From: Volutella citrinella
Taxonomy: Eukaryota; Ascomycota; Sordariomycetes; Hypocreales; Nectriaceae
Direction: 5' to 3'
Assembly (NCBI GenBank): GCA_034401135.1
Contig: JAWZSP010000003.1
Coordinates: 3,968,001 to 4,032,000 of the forward strand
DNA: 64,000 nt
In this document: piece after piece, positions 1 through 11,715 of the stretch
How the letters are laid out: each line of letters opens with the position of its first letter
Numbering within the stretch: position 1 is the stretch's first letter
Notes under the pieces: model-generated
The model's input: the letters and a program-made list of their open reading frames with translations, nothing else
Told to the model about the DNA's origin: nothing
Databases searched by the model: none
Translations under genes and position numbers: made by a program

Positions 1-445
1 AAGGTGGAGAGGAGGAGGTCGGACTCGAGAGTGCCGCGCTTGCGAGATTGGTCTGGCGAGGGCACGGGTTAGTACATGTCTTCCGGGCTCCCTTTGCTCA
101 ACGTTCGGATTGATCGGCTAGGGTTGTCAGGCCATGCGGTGGTCTGCTGTTTTCCATGCCATGATGCGCTTGCGGCACGGCGCCGGGCAATGGGAGGGGA
201 AAGGGCTACGTACAAACCAGGCGCGCACGCTTGGTGGCATCGTCCTCGCCTACGCGGCGCAGAGGCTCGATCTTGAACTTGGCACCTGCAAGCTCCCCGA
301 CGCCGAGCTCGCCTGTGTTGGCGTCCTCAGCAGCACGGCACCAGGCCGTGGCGGAGAGGGTGCGCATTGGGTGAGGGGCAGTAGCGAGAATGCGCCGGCA
401 TGTCGTTGGCCGGCGCAAGGCGGCGCGGGAGAAGATTGAGGCCAT
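1..445 (-). CDS. SDH5: Succinate dehydrogenase assembly factor 2, partial
   Basis: This is the SDHAF2/Sdh5/Emi5 family, which promotes covalent flavinylation of the succinate dehydrogenase flavoprotein subunit in the mitochondrial matrix. Exon 1 is 214-445. The intron is 53-213, with donor GTACGT and a CAG acceptor. Exon 2 is 1-52 and runs off the window. The ATG at 445 opens an Arg/Ser/Ala-rich stretch without acidic residues for about 35 residues, as expected of a mitochondrial presequence. The family core then follows, with ELAGAKFKIEPLRR and DDATKRARLVYQSRKRGTLE; the Tyr codon of LVYQ is split by the intron. Only about 94 residues are in the window, and the C-terminal half is missing. In-frame sequence upstream of 445 has no ATG. 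Identification rests on the recalled family core and is strong despite the truncation. Confidence 0.88.
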
Positions 446-486
446 GGCTGGATGTGCAATGGGCTTCGATATCGTATGGACGAAGC

Positions 487-518
487 GGGGAGCTGGGGAG
501 CTGGGGAGCTGGGGAGCT
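487..518. repeat. Four tandem copies of an 8-bp unit
   Basis: The unit GGGGAGCT is repeated four times without interruption, just upstream of the SDH5 start on the minus strand. It is a short simple repeat in the probable 5' leader or promoter of that gene. Confidence 0.9.
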
Positions 519-625
519 TCGGTGGGATTCTGTGGCAAGGGGCACAGATGCTCTATGTCGACCGTTTCAGATACTGCGACAGTTTCGCAAATTGCAATCG
601 GTTGGAAAGGACGATGTCGTGAGGT

Positions 626-644
626 TTGACGTTAAGGACGTCAA
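626..644. promoter_or_regulatory. Paired CRE half-sites upstream of SDH5
   Basis: TTGACGT and ACGTCAA form a 7-bp inverted repeat with a 5-bp spacer, about 180 bp upstream of the SDH5 start. TGACGT is the half-site bound by ATF/CREB-type bZIP proteins. Function is inferred from the motif only. Confidence 0.35.
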
Positions 645-2963
645 GCCAATGGCGCTGCTCGGCTCTTGACGGAACGACTTCCCCAGACTAACTTTTTTGC
701 CTTGCTCGGCTATTAATCACATGACATGCACTTTACAGCCTTCACTTCCGTCGCGTGTTGGCGAACCAAACGCGGTTCAATTGGCGGCGCTGATTGGCTG
801 CGCCGGCTACCTTAAATCAAAAAACGCCCCAAACACGCCCAGAAGCTTGGGCAGGGGATGGCGGCATCATCAAGGCAGCACACGGTGAAGATCCTGGTAG
901 TCGTGTGTAATAGTAATAGTGCGGTCATCATCGCGTCACTCGCCATTGGCGGGCAGCCCATCTATGGGAAGAGGGCTCTGTGTTGTGGTTTGCCGCGCCA
1001 AGATTTGGTGGGGCATCTCAACAACGTGCTGTATTGACGAATGCGCTTCAATTGCTTTAATCTGGTTGATGGACGAGGAACTAGGTAGCCTGTGGGACTG
1101 ATCCCCGCAAGTTTGTTGTTCTTACTCTTGCAGAGAGACAGTTCGGATTTTCTCGGCCCTGTCACGCTGATTAATTACGAGCTGAGCATGTAAGGGCCGT
1201 TTGAAAGTGAAACCTTTTGTTTCCCATGTCTCGGAGTTCGCATGGGAACACTCAGATTCCCACGCTATCACGTTCTATTGATCCACGAGCAGCACAGGTC
1301 TCGACTTGTGGTGACACTGGAATTAAACCGAGATCTATGTATTGTTTCACTGACAAGAGCATCTTGAATTATGTCGTCCGCTGGGTCGCACTTACCCTAC
1401 ACGTCGCATTTTTGTCGCCTTTTTGCAGTATCATCAGCCACAATTGGCTGATACCTTGGTTGGATGCAGACCCGCCTGCCAACTTATTACCCTCCCTACT
1501 CCGGGGTGGCAAGGACATTTAATTACTACGACCAATTATAAACTTTCCAGGTTCCTCGCCTCTTCGTTCCTACCACCTGCAGCAAGGAACGACTGCGACA
1601 ACCAACCCCGAGTAATCTCCATAGGTGGGTTCTCTTCTCCCTTTGATCCGCCCACAGCCACGCACTTACACCGAGGCCCCCAGTGGCTCAAGTGCTGCCG
1701 ATTGGACAAACAACCTCAACGACACAGGAGCTGCCGACGCTGTTGTCCCGGCTCTCCAACAACTGGGCGATTATGCCGGGGAACTCATCGACAGACATCC
1801 ATCGCCGCTACCGGTTCTCCCCGTCTCGAGAGGCCCAGTGGCATGACGGGCAACGCAAAGCAGCCTAGAGGACGGAAATATTGGACCACAATCGGCATAC
1901 GGACGGGCTGAGCGAGGCTCTTGGCCCCGGCATCGTCGCAGCCGCGCGGGCGGATGTTACCAAAGGGAGACGGGACTGAGGGTACCATATGGAGGCTTGC
2001 ATCCAAGGAGAATACCAACGGAGTGGTTTCTGTCGCGTCACATCACGTCACTTCGGCGCTTTGACGCTTGACTCCCTTGTTTCGCCAACGCCCCGCGTGC
2101 ATTCGCCACATGGACGAACGGCACTTGACGGCCAGTCACGGTCGAGCCGGGGGACTCAAGACACCTTGCCGGCCGAGTTGCAGCAATTATTCGCTGGGGC
2201 CCCAGTGTCAACACCCGGGCTAGAGCCGCTTCGGGATCGGCAATCGTTTGCTGGTATGGGTTCGGGCAAAGGGGACTTGGGGGAGTACTCGCTGCACGCG
2301 CTGCAAACCACCCCCCAATTAGGATGGAATGCGGGGGGAAAGACCTCGGCCTTTGCCCATGACAAGAGAATCACAGTGCCGTCCCCAGCATTCCCAGCAT
2401 TGCCACTGCCTGGCCGCCTGGGCAGTCCCTCTTTACTGGCTGCAGCGCCGGACGCCTGCTGCTGGACTGCCGAGCACAGCAGGGGCCGTAGCGCCCAAAC
2501 AGGCAGAATCAGGCAATCCAAGGCCTGGCGCAACCGCCACCTCGAACCGCATCCATGGATGATTATCCCCATCCCACCCAACCTGTGGGCTGCCACTGCC
2601 ACTGCCACCTGGAGCGAACTCCAGCCTTAGCACACAACCCGGAAGGGTATCCGTACCTTGCGGAGAGACGAGGGGCACAGAAGCTCGTCGTGCCTTTCCC
2701 CGCGTTTGGGGTTTGGGCCACGCATCTGCGTCTGGGGATAAATGAAGGCCTTTGCGCCCACAGACGGGGCATGCGATGGCTTCGCTTCGTTTCGCTCCGT
2801 TCCGTTCCCACCCCATCCGCTTGAAACAAACCTTTGTTGCTGTCGGCTCTTCCCTCGCCAGCCCACTGCTGTTCGCGCCTCGTCTATCAATAGCCGAGGG
2901 TAGCGATTGCGCCGCATAGCCGTCTCCAACCCAACTTGCCCAAGAGGCGCTACTCCTACTCCA

Positions 2964-5585
2964 ATGCCACCGAGACGGCTGCGCTGGCCCGTAAGATGTA
3001 CTGCCTTCGTCCAGCCTTTATTACCTGTGACGTCCGCCGCCTCTGCCGCCGCCCTCAAGCCGTGTTGCATTCCCATCCATCACCGGGCCCTCTTGAGCAC
3101 AGGGACAGGCCGTCGTACATCCGTACAACCCGCGTCCGCGTCTGGCTATAGCACTACTACTGCAACACCAACAACAACTCGTACCAATACTACTACTACC
3201 GGTAGTAGTAGTAGCAGTCAGCAGCCCACCGCCTCGGCAACAGTAGTAGCAGCTAGAGCCGCCGCCGCCATGTCGGACGCCGACGACCTCCACGTCCAGG
3301 ACGAGGTGCTGCGTCACAGCCTCGAGAACCCCGAAGACTTTTGGCGCCACCAGGCCGAGCACCTGCATTGGCACAAGAAGTTCACCTCGACGCTGCAGCT
3401 CACCCAGAAGACGCTCAAGAGCGGCATCACCCACGACAGCTGGGAGTGGTTCCCGGATGGCGAGATCTCGACGTGCTACAACTGCGTCGACCGTCACGTC
3501 CTGGACGGCCATGGCGACTCTGTGGCCATATACTTTGACAGCCCCGTGACCAACACCAAGGAGAGGTATACATATCGCCAGCTGCTCGATGAGGTGGAGG
3601 TCCTTGCTGGTGCGCTGAGGGAAGAGGGTGTCAAAAAGGGCGACGTGGTGATGCTGTATAGTAAGTTGTGTCCTTGACTCTACCCGTGACTCTGCCCGTG
3701 ACTCTGCCCACGACTCTATCGCCGTGGCTGTCAAAGGCTCTGCATGACATTGACCAAGAACCTGACACCCCCCTGCCCAGTGCCCATGATCCCCGCCGCC
3801 CTCATCGGCATCCTGGCCATCAACCGGCTCGGTGCCATCCACTCGATAGTCTTTGGCGGGTTTGCGCCCAACGCCCTGGCCCAGCGCATCGACTCTTGCC
3901 AGCCCGTAGCCCTGTTGACTGCCTCGTGCGGCATTGACGGCAACAAGCCGCCCCTGGCCTACAAGCCCCTCGTCGAGGAGGCTATCGGCCTCTCTGCCCA
4001 CGCCCCGAGGAGGACCATCGTCTGGCAGCGCAAAGAGCTCCGCTGGGATGTCGACCGCAACGCCGGCCAGGCCAGCTGGCAAAAGGTCGTGAGGAGCGCC
4101 CGCGCCCGCAACATCAAGGCCGACTGCGTCCCCGTCAAGAGTACTGATCCCGTCTACATCATCCATACTTCCGGGACCACGGGTGCGCCCAAGGGTGTTC
4201 TTAGGGATGCCGGCGGTCATGCTGTCGGCCTCCATCTGTCAATCAGCTACCTGTTCAACATCCACGGCCCGGGATGTGTGTCTTTCACGGCCTCTGATAT
4301 CGGCTGGGTCGTGGGGCACTCTTACATCGTCTACGGCCCCCTGTTGACCGGCGCCGCCACGGTGCTCTATGAGGGGAAGCCGGTTGGTACGCCAGATGCG
4401 TCGGCTTTCTGGCGAATCATCGAGGAGTACAAGGTCAACACCATGTTCACGGCGCCCACGGCGTTGCGCGCCATCAAGCGCGATGACCCGGAAAACGGCT
4501 TCTTCACCCAAGTCGGCAAGAGGGGCGGGCTCAAGACGCTCAAGGCACTCTTCCTGGCCGGCGAGCGATCGGAGCCGACGCTCATCGACATGTACCAGGA
4601 GCTTGTTGCCAAGTTCGGAGCGTACAACGCCCATGTCATTGACAACTGGTGGTCAACCGAGGTTGGCTCCCCCATCACCGGCCGGGCGCTCGTCCCTCAC
4701 AAGGGGAAGCACCGCCAGTCGGACGTCCGGGGCCACCCCCCGCCTCACCTCAAGCCCGGAAGCGCTGGAAAGCCCATGCCCGGGTTCGACGTCCGCATCG
4801 TGGATGACGAGGGCGCCGAGGTGGACAGGGGCTGCATGGGGAACATTGTCCTCGCCATGCCACTGGCGCCGACGGGCTTCAGGACGCTGTGGCAGGACGA
4901 GGATCGCTTCTGGAGGGGATACCTGAAGAGATTCCAGGGCAAGTGGATGGACACTGGCGACTCTGGATGGATTGACCAGGAAGGCTACGTCCACGTCATG
5001 AGCCGCAACGACGATGTGCTCAACGTGAGCGCGCATCGCTTGTCCAGTGGTGAGTTCTTCCCCCCTTTCCCACCCGAGAGGCAATCTTCCACCTTTTTGT
5101 CAATGCAATTCTTGGTGAGCTGACACCCCAGCAAAGGCTCAATCGAACAAGCCATTTCCTCGCACCCCCTCGTGGCGGAATCATGCGTCGTGGGAATCCC
5201 AGACTCTCTCAAGGGCCAGCTCCCCTTCGCCTTCATCACCCTCTCCACGCCAGACCACCCCTCTTCCGCGGTGCCGGACCGCGAGACCATGGCCGAGATC
5301 CAAGGCCTCGTGCGCAAGCAAGTCGGCCCAATCGCCTCCTTGGGCGGCGTGATCCAGGGCAAGGGCATCATCCCCAAGACCCGGTCCGGCAAGACTCTGC
5401 GTCGTGTGCTCCGGGAAATGCTGGAAAACGCCGTGGCGGGCGACGTTGGCAAGACGGTGACGGTCCCCAGCACCGTCGAGGACCCGGCCGTCGTCGAGGC
5501 CGCCCGGGACAAGATCAAGGAGTATTTCGTGCTGCAGGGCGCCAAGCACGGCGAGGTCGAGGGCATGATCAAGGCTCGCCTGTGA
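2964..5585 (+). CDS. ACSS3-like short-chain acyl-CoA (propionyl-CoA) synthetase
   Basis: An AMP-forming acyl-CoA synthetase of the acetyl/propionyl-CoA synthetase (ACSS3) branch. It activates a short-chain acid to acyl-AMP and then to acyl-CoA. Exons are 2964-3660, 3781-5049 and 5137-5585. Both introns have good donors (GTAAGT, GTGAGT), and the joins restore conserved runs: VVMLY/MPMIPAALIG and HRLSSG/SIEQAISSHP. The second acceptor is AAG. Visible motifs include the P-loop-like HTSGTTGAPKG, the adenine-site region IDNWWSTEVGSP, the DTGDSG hinge region and KTRSGKTLRR, which carries the catalytic lysine. From the ATG at 3270 (MSDADD) the protein is 702 residues, close to the usual length. An in-frame ATG at 2964 adds 102 residues that are Arg-rich and lack acidic residues, so a mitochondrial form is plausible. 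The annotated start is the upstream ATG; 3270 is the alternative. The gene is convergent with the BRCT gene. Confidence 0.88.
3188..3213. repeat. 26-bp perfect palindrome of TAC/GTA triplets
   Basis: Two 13-bp arms meet at 3200/3201, built from TACTAC and GTAGTA triplets around CCGG. The palindrome lies inside the low-complexity Thr/Ser-rich part of the acyl-CoA synthetase N-terminal extension, between its two candidate start codons and 57 bp before the second. In RNA it would fold as a hairpin. Confidence 0.9.
3669..3716 (+). repeat. 12-bp tandem repeat inside intron 1 of the acyl-CoA synthetase
   Basis: About four imperfect copies of a 12-bp unit of the form TGACTCTGCCCG fill the 5' half of the first intron (3661-3780). 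They keep an open frame (repeated LPVT), but the splice signals on either side mark the stretch as intronic. Confidence 0.75.
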
Positions 5586-6311
5586 TGGCATGGCGTCAAG
5601 TCGGGGTGGACTTGGGGGGGGGGGTCAGGGGTCTGGGCTCTGGAAAATGGGAAAGAGATGAATTGGCCATTCTTTTCGTCATTTAGCGTGCTTGTTTCCG
5701 CGGCTAAGATGTTGTCTCTCCTTGACAGAAGCCATTCCTGAATCCGATATCAAGTTGAAAAGAAATAAAATGAAGAATAAGCCTTTTATGGTCACTTGCA
5801 CCATGAACCAGCGGGAAGTCGTGGTCATTTCTTTTCGATCCGCTCAAGTCATTATTCACAACTCTTATGTCCATCCACCTCCCAAACAACGTCATATATC
5901 CATCCACTTCCACCGACCCCTGCCTCCTTTTGAACCGCAAAGTGCGTAGATAGGTCCATACACATGCGCTATAGTTGATGGCCCTATGATAGCTTCCCCA
6001 TTTCCGCGCCGATTGCTTGTCGACGGTGCCAACAGTCACACCACTTGCACCCAAACATGGCCCCAGCCATTGCTTTCCTACACCTGCCTAGATTCCCGTA
6101 GGAATGGCCTCTCATGACACCCCCATCTTCATCTAGCTGCCCAAAGTGAGACAATCAATACTGTCTCGGGACTTCCGTCACAGATCGTCACACAGACATG
6201 GTCTCAACGATGGGCCTGCACGACCTCGACTTTGGAGGTTCCGCCTATGGAAAGCCGGCACATTTACGACGACACTATTCCCCTCAGCCGATGAGGCCTT
6301 GGTAGTGCCGT

Positions 6312-6344
6312 CACACACACACACACATACACACACTTACACAT
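6312..6344. repeat. CA microsatellite
   Basis: An interrupted (CA)n tract in intergenic DNA. Confidence 0.85.
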
Positions 6345-7290
6345 GCAGACACTGCTGAAGGGGGGGTAGGGGCGAGAGGCAAGATTCATACAGGGGTAGG
6401 GGTCGTAGGAGGCTGCAGACGAGGTTACACACAGCACGGGGTGGGGAGGGAGATGCACTGGGCATTTTCTTGTGTGATGCTGGAATACGGGACTAACAAG
6501 AGACGGTCAAGGATGGGGCAGAATGTGGTGGTATCCCGTGTTCCATGGCAGAGGCAGATAGATCATGGGCATGGGCCAAGGAAGGCAATGACGGCGACTC
6601 GAATTGTGTGTTTGCTGCTCCGGGGTTGTTAGCGCCTATGTCTGTGTCGCGTTGCTTCGAGGCTCCCTGTTGATGGTACGCTGCACATGGACGAGGCTCG
6701 TGAGGAGTGGAAGGCCTCACTGGGTGCAACTCCGGACGGGTTCCGTATCTCACTTGGCCCCCTTCCTCACGTAGGACACGGCCCATTGTGTTGCAACCTG
6801 ACGATATATCTTTTACTGGTTTACGCATGCGTTTCCTTGTTAGGTGCTAATGGATTTGTGGACGGCAATGCTGATGTTGAAAGGCCAGTCGCAACTCGAT
6901 GCAAAGCTGCCATGTGCAGAATAGTCAGGTTTGTCATGGTGGCTTGGGCGATGCGCGCTCAGAACGAGACTTGTCTCTCTTGGTCGGCTACTGTACTTTG
7001 TCCCGGTCTGGAGACAGTCCGTACGGATGTGCTGACCCTTGTTCTCGAGAGAGTCTTTCTCTCCCATCTCAATGTGCAAAGCTGCTGTATCCCTATGCCC
7101 AGCAATACAATTATAACAACAACAAGAGCAACAATAAGAACAACGATAAGAACAACAACAAGCCATATCCCATAAAGCACAAAAAACCACCCAACCAGCA
7201 CAGCCAACAAAAGGCGGGCTCCTCTCAGATGCAGAATGCATGCTGTGGCCCTGCGAAACACAACGACAAGAGACCGCCCCGCCCAATATC

Positions 7291-7316
7291 CCATGCCATG
7301 CCATGCCATGCTATGC
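7291..7316. repeat. CCATG pentanucleotide repeat
   Basis: About five copies of CCATG, the last one changed to CTATG. Related CATGG/CATGA runs recur near 9558-9586. Confidence 0.8.
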
Positions 7317-7410
7317 TTAAATACTCTATGCTCCTTTCCGCTGCAAACGCCCACGTGGTTCGTCTCATGACTGCATAATCATCCCGTGTACCGCCAAAAG
7401 GAATGGGGGA

Positions 7411-7639
7411 CTACTCCGCAGATGGTGCCTTTTGGGCATAGAGGCCGTAAACACTCCCCTGTGACTTGGGCGCTACCTTTACGTTGGAGAATCGAGCCTC
7501 AGGTAGCCGCTTGCCAGCTTTGAGGCTCTCGAGAACCCTACCGAGTGACATGTCAGTTCTCGGGCCTGTCAATCGACGATCGGTGCTCCCTGGCGGCAAT
7601 GAGCGGGCTCGCTTTCTTGGAGCCTCTCATTTCCCGACG

Positions 7640-7709
<70 letters not shown>

Positions 7710-8482
7710 TACAGGGAATCTGCAACCACCGGGTTGGCAGAAGGACGTAGCACTCACCATTCAGCGCCCACAAACTTGATACCGCACCTCCCGACTCGCC
7801 GAATCTCCTTGTCCAGCTTGGTTCCTGAGAGCCCACCGCCGGCGCCTCCCCTTGAGCCGCCGCCAGCTGGCCGGCCCACGATGACGTGCGTGACGCGCCG
7901 CCGGCCGAGGTGAAACGACATCTGCCCCCCGTTGTCCGTCAGGATGTGCTTAAGGCGGTGGTCCGAGACGAGCGGGAACGTGCTCCCGTTGACGTACACG
8001 ACCACGCCCTCAAAGATGCCGCGCGAGGCGCACTTGCTTGCCTCGCAGGCCTCGTCTTCCTGTCGGCGCTTCTCGGAGAGGGCCTCCTCCGCCGTCATCG
8101 AAGAGGGCTTGCCGGCATCGCTGGCGGCTGGCTCATCGTCGGTCGCATGATTGGATCCAAGGGTCTCGGCCATCTTGCCCGGTTGCACCAGCATGTCCCT
8201 CACGCTCCGAGTAGCCCGCTCACGCACCGTCTTGGGCACCAGCGCCTTGTGCCGCTCGTCCCAGTCCTCGGACCCGGCGCCATAGGTGTCGCTGAGGCGA
8301 GCCCCGCCTGTCGAGCCGCCTCTGAACTGGCTGTTGAGCTTGGTGTTGCGCGAGTCTCGCCAACCCGTTCCAGGTTGATGCTCAGGCCGCTGGTGACCCG
8401 TGGAAGACGAGTTCCAGGCGTCAAAGTGCGCCGAGTAGACAGGCTCGGCGGCCTTTGGCACGGTGTTCCGCGAGGGCGGCAT
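7411..8482 (-). CDS. Single-BRCT-domain protein
   Basis: Exon 1 is 7758-8482 and exon 2 is 7411-7537, giving 283 residues. The 220-nt intron (7538-7757) has donor GTGAGT, a CTGAC branch point and a TAG acceptor, and it splits the codon of a Trp. The first 150 or so residues are low in predicted order and basic. From about residue 160 a BRCT fold is seen: GIFEGVVVYVNGSTFPLVSD, a Gly-Gly turn (DNGGQM), the THVIVG strand and the hallmark Trp in GAEWVLESLKAGKRLPE. BRCT domains bind phosphopeptides or DNA ends in DNA repair and checkpoint work. The domain recalls that of Rev1, but no polymerase domain is present. The partner and exact role are unknown. The intron is unusually long for this window because it holds a (TC)32 tract on the coding strand. 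Confidence 0.78.
7642..7705. repeat. (GA)32 microsatellite inside the BRCT-gene intron
   Basis: Thirty-two uninterrupted GA units on the plus strand, read as (UC)32 in the BRCT pre-mRNA. The tract ends about 100 nt before the acceptor. Confidence 0.95.
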
Positions 8483-9746
8483 GGGACGCAGCGTTTTGTT
8501 TGCAGGCGTTGTCTTGACTCTTCAGTGACCGAGATCAACGGGCATGGTGAAGATGCTGGCTGTGGAGCCCTGGCCGGACATGGTGGTGGCAGGTGCACTG
8601 GGCTCGAGGCAGCACTCACTGGCGAGCACGTGAGTCCGATTGCGATGGCAGACGGAAGGCCCAACTCTGTTTAGATGTCCCAGGTTGACGGGCAAGACAT
8701 TGGGTCACGGGGATTTGACATGGCCTCTTCGACACTTTGGAGCACCTGAAGGAACATGGGGAATTGACTTTTTTTTTTTGCTTCTTTGAGCAACGTTCCT
8801 TGTGTTTTCCTTGGTTCCCTGGGCTTAGAACTGGCCCCGTCGCGACTCGGCGCGTGCTAAACGAGGGCTGGAGTTGACTCGTGCACGCTGGACAGGACGC
8901 GCAGTCAGGTGATGAGGCAGTGGCAGTGGGACATGCCTGCCTCCACTATCCAGAGCGCCGTGCAGCATTTCGCATGGCATGCAAGCTGTAACTGACACCA
9001 TCTTGAGCGCAAGCAGGTATTTACCAGGTATTAAACGACAGTCTAGTCCACAGGACCCGGTTTGAAAATCACGGCTCCTTGCTCTCTACAGAATACGAGG
9101 GCCATTGCAAGCTCCGGGCGCAGACGTGGCGCATCTCGGTCCCATCAACATGGCCCCAACAGCCCTAGCAACAAAGAAGCCCCCCCGATTCTCGTCACAG
9201 CAACAGTGCGCGTCTTCCTTGCTCGTCGTCTACCTCCATCAATCCATCTACAGTATGATCTGCCCATCTGCCCACCGCATGGCCCATAGTGGTCTGTGTG
9301 ACGACAAGCCAGATGGCCAGATCGTCAAATCTCGCTGCCCCTGGCTCGGATGCACATCTCTCTCCACAATCCTCGGCGACCATGTCTGTCGAATGCATGC
9401 AATGACATGCAATCATGATTCGCATGACATGTACTCCGTACATAGTATTAGTCCCAGCAGAGCAGCCCAGGACATGATCGCCCCGATGGATGCACAGACG
9501 TCTCGCTTGGCCGCCCGGTTTCCAATGTCCTTGCGGATGTGCGAGTAGACGGCAGCGGCATAGCATGGCATGACATGGCATGGCAGAAACACCACCATGC
9601 CATACCAGTCACTCACTGGTAGCACTGGCAGTGTGTAGACCCGGGGCACAACTTATCGGGGCTGGGTGGTGCCTGATCATGGGCGTTGAACATGACATGG
9701 CATGCTCAAGCCCATGCCTAATCCCATCCATGCTATGCCGCACAAG

Positions 9747-9791
9747 CACACACACACACACACACGCTCTCTCTCTCTCTCTCTCTCTCTC
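9747..9791. repeat. Compound (CA)n(CT)n microsatellite
   Basis: A CA tract at 9747-9765 is followed directly by a CT tract at 9767-9791, then a C-rich stretch. Confidence 0.92.
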
Positions 9792-11667
9792 CCTCCGTCC
9801 CCCCCCTCTCGCTCGCTCGCGCACTCATTGATTATCTCGCTCATGCCGCCTCGCCTCGCATGCTGCACCCCTACACTCCAAGTTAGTACCTCACAGCTGG
9901 CTGCTCTTCCCAGGCGTCTCGTCTGCTGTTCAGCTCGGCCGAGAGCATGGTCCTGGTCCAACATGAGACCTCCACGATGCAATCAGAGCAACTAGCCTTG
10001 GGACACGTGAACCCGCCCTGTCTGGGGCCCTCCTCGTGGAACCCTGCCACGGGGATCTCTCTGGGCATGCACGACCGCCGTCCTGTAGTGCGGTATGTAC
10101 GAAGTATATCGGCTGGACAAGCATCTCATCCCACCATCCCTTGTCCATGACGCGCCCCGCGAGGATTCGTCGACGAGGCGGATACCCAAGCAAGTACGGA
10201 TACCCCGAGAGATATTTTGAGTCTCCCTTGGTTGCCTCTTCTCTTATCGAACGGCGCAAGGTCCTCGGTGTCAGACCCCAGCTTGTCATCCAAGCCAGCA
10301 ATTGTCTGCCCATTCCATTCTCCCCCAACGCCGCTTTCCGACTTCTCCCCGAGCCGACCAGCGAATACCACGACGGTAAGCACCCAAGGCACCCCAAGGC
10401 ACCCTCTATCCTGGTCTTCCCTCCGCCCACTATTACCCTACGATGCACGCACCCTGTGCAGCCCGGGCCGGTCGACGTCTCCAACTTTTGTTTCCAAGGT
10501 CCCATCCCACATCCCACGTACCGTACGTAGCACGATGTAGAGTATTCGTGGAACCCATCCCGAGCTATTTGCGACGTCAAGGCTCCAGGCCTGGTGCCCC
10601 CTAGAGCGCCCCCAGAGCGCCCCCCTCCCCCCCAAAGATCACACCCCTCCCGTATAGCCGCCTGCGCCCAGCACCGTCGGCTACAGCCAGTCCTTTCCAG
10701 GAAATCAGCGGTTCAAGCACCACCTCACTTCTTTTTCTCTGCACATATGCGCATCATACCTGCAGTCCACACCCAGTCGACTCCCCATCAACTTCCGTAG
10801 CCTATCGTAGCTCTGGGTTTGATAACACAGAAAACATGGCCCAGCGACACACTGCGGCGCGCTGTGGATGCATTGCACCGGGGACCATCTGCCTGCATGG
10901 CCGAGCATGGCAGTGCCTTGATCCGAAGGCCCGCGGATCGCAGCTCCATGTACGGCATGCCGAAAATCAACGCAGCGACGATTATTGACGGACAAGCAGA
11001 AGCGGGGCCCCCGTCGCGTGCTGCTCTCATACCTCACCAGCCAGCCAGCCTTCTCCAAGGCAATTACCCCCGTTTCGCCTCCATATCCACCCCTTGTCGC
11101 GTCCGGAAAGCCACGGGGAGATGATCAGGCGTCGGCGGCGGCCGATGTGACGAGCGCAGACTTTTCCTGTCATGATTCCTCGTCAATTGCTCGTAGCCCT
11201 CAACATGTTGTTACCGACCAGCAGTGAGGATGTGTACCGCGACAGGTTCTATCGGGCGTTCCATCATTGTACATATCCCGTACATGACCGCGGCAGTCCT
11301 GCATGTACTCCATACTGGAGGGGACCGCAGCCATGCACCCAGTACATTAGCCAACCGCCATGTCAGGTGGATTGCCGTCCGGGCCACCCCTCCTAGCTGC
11401 GTGCTGTTGCGGGAAGGCTAATGTAGGGCAGGTCGATGGCCAGATCTTCAGTGTGAGCGACGCCTTCGGAGCCGGATGTTCCACCTCGCACTCTGTCGTA
11501 TCATCATTGTCCCGGAAACAATGGATGCTCCCGTCCCGACTGCCCAAGCCAACATCTCAGCCCCCCGTTTTCATAAGCCGGAGGACCTTCAATGGGCCCT
11601 CCCGTCATGCGACGATGGTTGATGACGAGGGATCCTGCAATTAATCAACCGCCCATCCGCTTGGGCT

Positions 11668-11715
11668 ACACAAGACGAGACAAGACAAGACAAGACAAGA
11701 CACGACAAGACAGCA
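11668..11715. repeat. ACAAG pentanucleotide repeat
   Basis: Roughly eight to nine copies of a GACAA/ACAAG unit with a few substitutions, running into an ACAGC-type repeat. Confidence 0.85.

Larger units (their letters stand above)
446..2963. other. Intergenic region between SDH5 and the acyl-CoA synthetase gene
   Basis: Divergent promoter region of about 2.5 kb. It holds four copies of an 8-bp unit at 487-518 and a CRE-half-site inverted repeat at 626-644. Around 2033-2053 there is a run of CGTCA-type sites. The longest open frame (1989-2630, plus) has no recognisable domain and looks like chance. I see no supported gene. Confidence 0.6.
5586..7410. other. Intergenic region between convergent genes, with simple repeats
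   Basis: This holds the 3' flanks of the acyl-CoA synthetase and BRCT genes. It contains a CA-rich microsatellite (6312-6344), an AAC/AAG-rich stretch (about 7113-7162) and CCATG repeats (7291-7316). I see no supported gene. Confidence 0.6.

Noticed and set aside
1989..2630. 213-codon frame before the acyl-CoA synthetase gene
   Set aside because: No domain or splice pattern; lies in the promoter and is matched by open frames on the other strand.
3021..4235. 404-codon minus-strand open frame
   Set aside because: It is the antisense of acyl-CoA synthetase exons 1-2 and crosses an intron. The plus strand has clear family motifs.
7886..8674. 262-codon plus-strand open frame
   Set aside because: Antisense of the BRCT gene; no domain of its own.
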